DNA from: Neorhizobium tomejilense | GTDB taxonomy: Bacteria > Pseudomonadota > Alphaproteobacteria > Rhizobiales > Rhizobiaceae | DNA length: 64,000 nt | Assembly (NCBI GenBank): GCA_002968845.1 | Contig: PVBG01000012.1 | Location: 1 to 64,000 of the forward strand | Reading direction: 5' to 3' | Shown: one piece after another, positions 60,213-64,000 of the stretch | Layout of the letters: each line of letters starts with the position of its first letter | Position numbering within the stretch: position 1 is the stretch's first letter | Program-made: the position numbers and the translations under genes | Notes under the pieces: generated by a model | Seen by the model: the letters and a program-made list of their open reading frames with translations, nothing else | What the model was told of the DNA's origin: nothing | Database searches by the model: none

Positions 60213-61432
60213 ACTGCCGCCACTGCGGTACCGCACTTCGCTGCGATTTCCTGGACCTCGGCTTCGCGCCGCCGTCCAATGCGTATCTGACCGCCGAGGA
60301 TCTCTCCAGGCCGGAAGTCTATTTTCCCTTGAGGCTGCAGGTCTGCGAGGAATGCTGGCTGGTTCAGACCGAGGACTATGCCTCGGCCGAATCGCTCTTC
60401 AGCGCCGAATATGCGTATTTCTCCAGCGCATCGACGAGCTGGCTCGCCCATGCAGCCCGTTATGTGGAGATGATCACCTCCCGTCTCGGCCTCGGCAAGG
60501 ACAGCATGGTCATCGAGGTCGCCTCGAACGACGGCTATCTCTTGAAAAATTTCGTCAAGGCCGGCATACCCTGCCTCGGCGTCGAGCCGACGGCGAGCAC
60601 TGCCGAAGCTGCCGAGGCGCTCGGCATTCCGGTTCGCCGGGAGTTCTTTGGGGAGGCGCTCGGCGAGCAATTGGCCGGCGAAGACAAGGCTGCCGATCTC
60701 ATCCTCGGCAACAATGTCTATGCCCATGTGCCCGATATCAACGATTTCACGCGCGGCCTGAAGGCAGTGCTGAAGGCCGGCGGCACGGTGACGCTCGAAT
60801 TTCCGCATGTCATGCGGCTCATCGAGCACAACCAATTCGATACGGTCTATCACGAGCACTTCTCCTATCTCTCCCTCTTCACGGTCGGGAAAATCTTCGA
60901 AGCGGCGGGCCTGCGCGTTTTCGACGTCGAGGAATTGCCGACCCATGGCGGCAGCCTGCGCGTCTATGGCTGCCATCAGGGTGATTCGCGCCAGGCAACC
61001 GAAGCCGTCACCGCGTTGCTGGGCGAAGAACAGCGCCGCGGCCTTCAGACGCCGGCGATCTATGCCGACTTCCAGGCCAAGGCCGAAAAGGTCAAGAACG
61101 ATGCGCTCGCCTTCCTGCTGGACGCAAAGCGCGAGGGTAAGTCGGTGGCGGCCTATGGCGCCGCGGCCAAGGGCAACACGCTTCTGAATTTTGCCGGCGT
61201 CAAGCCGGACCTGCTGCCCTATGTCTGCGATGCCGCAGCCGCCAAGCAGAACAAGTTCATGCCGGGCAGCCATATCCCGATCCTGCATCCTGACGAGATC
61301 GTCGCGCGCCGGCCGGACTATGTGATGATCCTGCCCTGGAACATCGCGACCGAAGTCCGCCAGCAGCTGGCTTCACTTGCCGATCAGGGCACCAGGTTCG
61401 TAACCGCCGTGCCGGAATTGAAGATCATATGA
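60209..61432 (+). CDS. Sugar C-methyltransferase (TylC3/NovU type)
   Basis: This SAM-dependent enzyme adds a methyl carbon to a keto-deoxyhexose, giving a branched sugar. The 407-residue protein has an N-terminal zinc-binding segment (CRHCG near residue 3 and CEECW near 50), SAM motif VIEVASNDGYLLKN near 107, and the catalytic YHEHFSYLSL near 213. A C-terminal domain carries AAYGAAAKGNTLLNF and FMPGSHIPI. This is the order of Methyltransf_13, a class I core, and Methyltransf_14 found in TylC3 and NovU. Methylation at C3 or C5 is possible. It overlaps both neighbours by 4 nt. Confidence 0.93.
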   Translation: MNCRHCGTALRCDFLDLGFAPPSNAYLTAEDLSRPEVYFPLRLQVCEECWLVQTEDYASAESLFSAEYAYFSSASTSWLAHAARYVEMITSRLGLGKDSMVIEVASNDGYLLKNFVKAGIPCLGVEPTASTAEAAEALGIPVRREFFGEALGEQLAGEDKAADLILGNNVYAHVPDINDFTRGLKAVLKAGGTVTLEFPHVMRLIEHNQFDTVYHEHFSYLSLFTVGKIFEAAGLRVFDVEELPTHGGSLRVYGCHQGDSRQATEAVTALLGEEQRRGLQTPAIYADFQAKAEKVKNDALAFLLDAKREGKSVAAYGAAAKGNTLLNFAGVKPDLLPYVCDAAAAKQNKFMPGSHIPILHPDEIVARRPDYVMILPWNIATEVRQQLASLADQGTRFVTAVPELKII

Positions 61433-62262
61433 CGCCACTCGTGCTGCTCACCGGGGGAACAGGTTTTGTCGGCCGGCAGGTGTTGCGGGCGCTGACCGAA
61501 TCCGGTGCGCGCGTCCGGGTAATCTTACGCGAAGGATCGGCGGAAAGCGGGCTTGGCGATCTCTCGGCTGTCGAGAGCATCGTGCGGACGCCGGACCTGT
61601 TCCGCGAGCCGGTCGAGTGGTGGGCGAAGACCCTCGAAGGGGTCGATACGGTCGTGCATGTCGCCTGGTATGCCGAGCCCGGCAAATACCTGCAGTCGCC
61701 GGAAAACATCGTCTGCCTCGAAGGCACGTTGCGGATGGCGCAGGGTGCAGCGCTTGCCGGCGTCAAACGGTTCGTTGGCGTGGGCACATGTTTCGAATAC
61801 GACCTCTCGGCGGGCATGCTCGCCACCGACACGCCGCTTCGCCCGATCAGCCCCTATGCCGGCGCCAAGGCTGCGGTGTTTATGGCCCTGTCGCAGTGGC
61901 TGCCGCTGCACCGGATCAGCTTTGCCTGGTGCCGGCTCTTTTATCTTTTCGGCGAAGGCGAGGACGAGCGACGGCTGTTTCCCTACCTTCGCGCACAGCT
62001 CGCCGCCGGCAAACCGGTGGATTTGACCAGCGGCAACCAGATTCGCGACTTCCTGGACGTTCGGGAAGCAGGAAGGCAGATCGCCGATATCGGACTTGGC
62101 GACAGAACGGGAGCCACCAATATCTGTTCCGGAATTCCGGTCACGGTGCGGCAGATAGCCGAGCGATTGGCCGACGAGTATGGTCGCCGCGATCTCCTGC
62201 GATTCGGCGTCCGTCCCGACAATCTGGTGGATCCTCCCTGCGTTGTGGGATTAACGAGGTGA
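61429..62262 (+). CDS. NAD-dependent sugar epimerase/reductase (SDR)
   Basis: The 277-residue extended short-chain dehydrogenase has LTGGTGFVGRQVLRAL at its N-terminus, PYAGAKAA with the YxxxK catalytic pair near residue 143, and a sugar-binding C-terminus. The likely role is reduction of the 4-keto group after C-methylation, completing the branched 6-deoxyhexose, by analogy with NovS and similar reductases. It starts within the stop of the C-methyltransferase gene (4-nt overlap) and is separated by 4 nt from the next gene. Confidence 0.87.
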   Translation: MTPLVLLTGGTGFVGRQVLRALTESGARVRVILREGSAESGLGDLSAVESIVRTPDLFREPVEWWAKTLEGVDTVVHVAWYAEPGKYLQSPENIVCLEGTLRMAQGAALAGVKRFVGVGTCFEYDLSAGMLATDTPLRPISPYAGAKAAVFMALSQWLPLHRISFAWCRLFYLFGEGEDERRLFPYLRAQLAAGKPVDLTSGNQIRDFLDVREAGRQIADIGLGDRTGATNICSGIPVTVRQIAERLADEYGRRDLLRFGVRPDNLVDPPCVVGLTR

Positions 62263-62266
62263 TGAC

Positions 62267-63328
62267 ATGACGACGAAAGATACCCTGCTGCTTTACGAAC
62301 AGCCGCAGTTGCCGACCTTCCAGAACCGCGTTTATCCCACGGCAGCGGAAGCCAAAGGCTGCGCCAAGGGCGATATCCGCCTGGTGCAGGACATGAAGAC
62401 GGGCCTCGTCTACAACGATGCGTTCGACCCGAAGCTCATGGACTACGACGGCAACTACAATAACGAACAGGGTGTCAGCCGGCACTTCCACCAGCATCTG
62501 GAAATGGTGGCTGGCATCGTCGAGCGGACGATGGGCCGTGAGAACCTGGTCGAGGTCGGCTGCGGCAAGGGCCTCTTCCTCGAGATGCTGCTTGAAAAAG
62601 GTTTCGACCTCACCGGCTTCGACCCCACCTACGAGGGCACGAACCCGCGCGTGAAGCGGCATTATTTCGAGGCCGGCGTCGACGTCCAAGGCGAGGGGTT
62701 GATCCTTCGCCACGTGCTGGAGCATATCCAGGACCCATATGATTTTCTCGTCGAGCTCTGCAAGGCGAACGGCGGCAAGGGCCGCATCTATATCGAAGTG
62801 CCTTGCTTCGACTGGATCATGGAACATCGCGCCTGGTTCGACGTGTTCTACGAGCACGTCAATTATTTCCGCCTGTCCGATTTCCATCGGATCTTTGGCA
62901 ATGTCATCGAAAGCGGTCGGGTTTTCGGCGGCCAGTACCTTTATGTGGTGGCCGAGCTGGACTCGTTGCGGCCGCCGGTGCGTGAAGAAACCGATCGCGT
63001 CGCGTTTCCCGCCGACTTCACCCGCACGCTGGGCGACCGAATTGCAGCCGGCGACAGTTCGGCGATCTGGGGCGGCGCGTCGAAGGGGGTGACCTTCTCG
63101 CTGCTGAAATCCCGTCAGGGGCAGCCGGTCGACATGGTCATCGACATCAATCCCGCCAAGCAGGGAAAATTCCTGCCGGCAACCGGCCTGATGGTGCAAT
63201 CGCCGGAGCACGCACTGGCGAAACTTCCCCACGGCTCAACCATTTACGTCATGAACTCCAATTATCTCGAGGAAATTCGAATGCTGTCTCACAACGCTTA
63301 CACCTATGTGGGGATCGACAATGAGTGA
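62267..63328 (+). CDS. Second SAM methyltransferase related to the C-methyltransferase
   Basis: The 353-residue class I methyltransferase has the SAM motif LVEVGCGKGLFLEML near residue 93, RHVLEHI, and FYEHVNYFRLSDF. These resemble the catalytic segment of the C-methyltransferase encoded two genes upstream. Its C-terminal domain (GGASKGVTFSLL, AKQGKFLPATG) is also related to that enzyme, but the N-terminal Cys-pair domain is missing. It may methylate a sugar carbon or oxygen. It is 4 nt after the SDR gene, with GAGGTGATGAC as ribosome-binding site, and overlaps the following gene by 8 nt. Confidence 0.88.
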   Translation: MTTKDTLLLYEQPQLPTFQNRVYPTAAEAKGCAKGDIRLVQDMKTGLVYNDAFDPKLMDYDGNYNNEQGVSRHFHQHLEMVAGIVERTMGRENLVEVGCGKGLFLEMLLEKGFDLTGFDPTYEGTNPRVKRHYFEAGVDVQGEGLILRHVLEHIQDPYDFLVELCKANGGKGRIYIEVPCFDWIMEHRAWFDVFYEHVNYFRLSDFHRIFGNVIESGRVFGGQYLYVVAELDSLRPPVREETDRVAFPADFTRTLGDRIAAGDSSAIWGGASKGVTFSLLKSRQGQPVDMVIDINPAKQGKFLPATGLMVQSPEHALAKLPHGSTIYVMNSNYLEEIRMLSHNAYTYVGIDNE

Positions 63329-64000
63329 TTTCACCAAGGAAGTTGAAGCCCGCGTCGCGGCCGTCCCTGGAAACAAGGAGCTGAACGACAGCGCCGCGCA
63401 GTTCATGCGCACGTCGATCGCCTCGCAATATTCCTACAACTATTTCTGGCTCGGCCGACCGATCATCCAGTATCCGCAGGACATGGTCGCCATGCAGGAG
63501 CTGATCTGGACGGTAAAGCCCGACCTGATCATCGAAACCGGCATCGCCCATGGCGGCTCCCTCATCCTCAGCGCCTCGATGCTGGCTTTGCTGGAACTGT
63601 CGGAAGCCGCGGAAAAGGGCGAGGTCGTCGATCCGGCCAAGCCGAAGCGCAAGGTTCTCGGCATCGACATCGACATCCGCCCCCATAACAAGCAGGCGAT
63701 CGAGGCTCACCCGATGGCATCCCGGATCGAAATGATCCAGGGCTCCAGCATCGCGCCCGAGATCATGGATCAGGTCCGCAAGGTCGCCGCCGGTTATTCG
63801 CGCATCCTCATCAGCCTCGACAGCAACCACACGCATGAGCACGTTCTCGAGGAACTCAAGCTCTATGCCCCGCTCACCAGCGTCGGCAGCTATTGCGTCG
63901 TGTTCGACACCGTCGTCGAGGATCTGCCGAAGGAACTGGCCGGCGATCGTCCCTGGGGACCGGGCGACAATCCAAAAACGGCCGTCTTCGAATATCTGAA
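63321..64000 (+). CDS. CmcI-like (cephalosporin hydroxylase family) methyltransferase, truncated by window end
   Basis: The first 226 residues of a protein continue beyond the window. IIETGIAHGGSLILSASML, VLGIDIDIRPHNKQAIEAH and ILISLDSNHTHEHVLEELK identify the CmcI/rhamnosyl O-methyltransferase family, a SAM-dependent, metal-using class often found in glycan clusters and usually acting as sugar O-methyltransferase despite the name. The start at 63321 overlaps the preceding gene by 8 nt. It would be the third methyltransferase of the operon and would add an O-methyl decoration. Confidence 0.86.
   Translation, partial: MSDFTKEVEARVAAVPGNKELNDSAAQFMRTSIASQYSYNYFWLGRPIIQYPQDMVAMQELIWTVKPDLIIETGIAHGGSLILSASMLALLELSEAAEKGEVVDPAKPKRKVLGIDIDIRPHNKQAIEAHPMASRIEMIQGSSIAPEIMDQVRKVAAGYSRILISLDSNHTHEHVLEELKLYAPLTSVGSYCVVFDTVVEDLPKELAGDRPWGPGDNPKTAVFEYL

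Noticed and set aside
56138..64000. Genomic island with integrase, tRNA target or direct repeats around the glycan operon
   Set aside because: No integrase, transposase, tRNA or flanking repeat was seen, and base composition looks like the surroundings. Only the gene-order break supports insertion.
63321..64000. Annotation of the last gene as an antibiotic-type cephalosporin hydroxylase
   Set aside because: The family name is historical. The neighbours are sugar-modifying genes, and related proteins act as sugar O-methyltransferases, so a beta-lactam role is not supported.

Overview
The window is about 60% GC chromosomal DNA from an alphaproteobacterium of the Rhizobiaceae (Rhizobium, Neorhizobium, Agrobacterium or Ensifer-like). 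Five things indicate this: tandem rhizobial-type flagellins, MotC and the orphan motility regulator Rem in one flagellar locus, FlaF/FlbT, an aglEFGAK alpha-glucoside operon convergent with zwf-pgl-edd, and an isocitrate lyase paired with an ScfR/RamB-type regulator. No rRNA, tRNA, insertion sequence or CRISPR array was recognised. The species cannot be fixed from sequence reading alone.

Left part (1-28.4 kb), metabolism. Putrescine uptake genes potF-potG run leftward (potH/potI are probably off the edge). Next come the XRE/ScfR-type regulator divergent from aceA, a small conserved-looking gene, a LysR regulator, a methyl-accepting chemotaxis protein, a small membrane peptide and an HI0933-type flavoprotein. 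puuA-puuB (gamma-glutamylputrescine pathway) follow, then zwf-pgl-edd (Entner-Doudoroff entry). A PilZ-type protein and the leftward agl operon (alpha-glucoside binding protein, two permeases, alpha-glucosidase, ATPase) would deliver glucose units to that pathway. folD, a Wzz/ExoP-type polysaccharide co-polymerase without a kinase domain and a degenerate-looking WecG/TagA-type protein close this part.

Middle part (28.4-56.1 kb), flagellum. Apart from one gene, everything runs leftward. The order of transcription is fliP; five monocistronic flagellin genes, four of them with a downstream terminator hairpin; an FliH-like gene with motB, motC, fliK and a lytic transglycosylase; rem; then flgE-flgK-flgL-flaF-flbT-flgD-fliQ-flhA-fliR followed by FliJ-like, flgJ-type, FlgN-like and FliL-like genes. 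Three flagellin genes share an inverted repeat GTTAACCA-N11-TGGTTAAC (one copy slightly diverged), with a half-site upstream of rem. Four share an odd palindrome GCATCATGC close to a CCGG-based leader hairpin. I propose these as a flagellin control region; this is inference.

Right part (53.4-64.0 kb), glycan genes. A helical-repeat GT41 (OGT/SPINDLY/FlmG-like) glycosyltransferase lies rightward between the first flagellin and fliP. Beyond fliP, where flagellar genes such as fliL would be expected in relatives, there is a rightward glycan operon. It contains a GT2 glycosyltransferase, rfbF, rfbG, a 3,5-epimerase-family protein, a C-methyltransferase, an SDR reductase, a second methyltransferase and a CmcI-like methyltransferase cut by the window end. 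Together they predict a CDP-linked, C-methyl-branched 6-deoxyhexose. My main hypothesis is that this is a flagellin-glycosylation locus: the GT41 enzyme modifies one or more of the five flagellins and the downstream pathway makes or extends the sugar. The genes are read with confidence; the link between the sugar and the flagellins is inferred from position.
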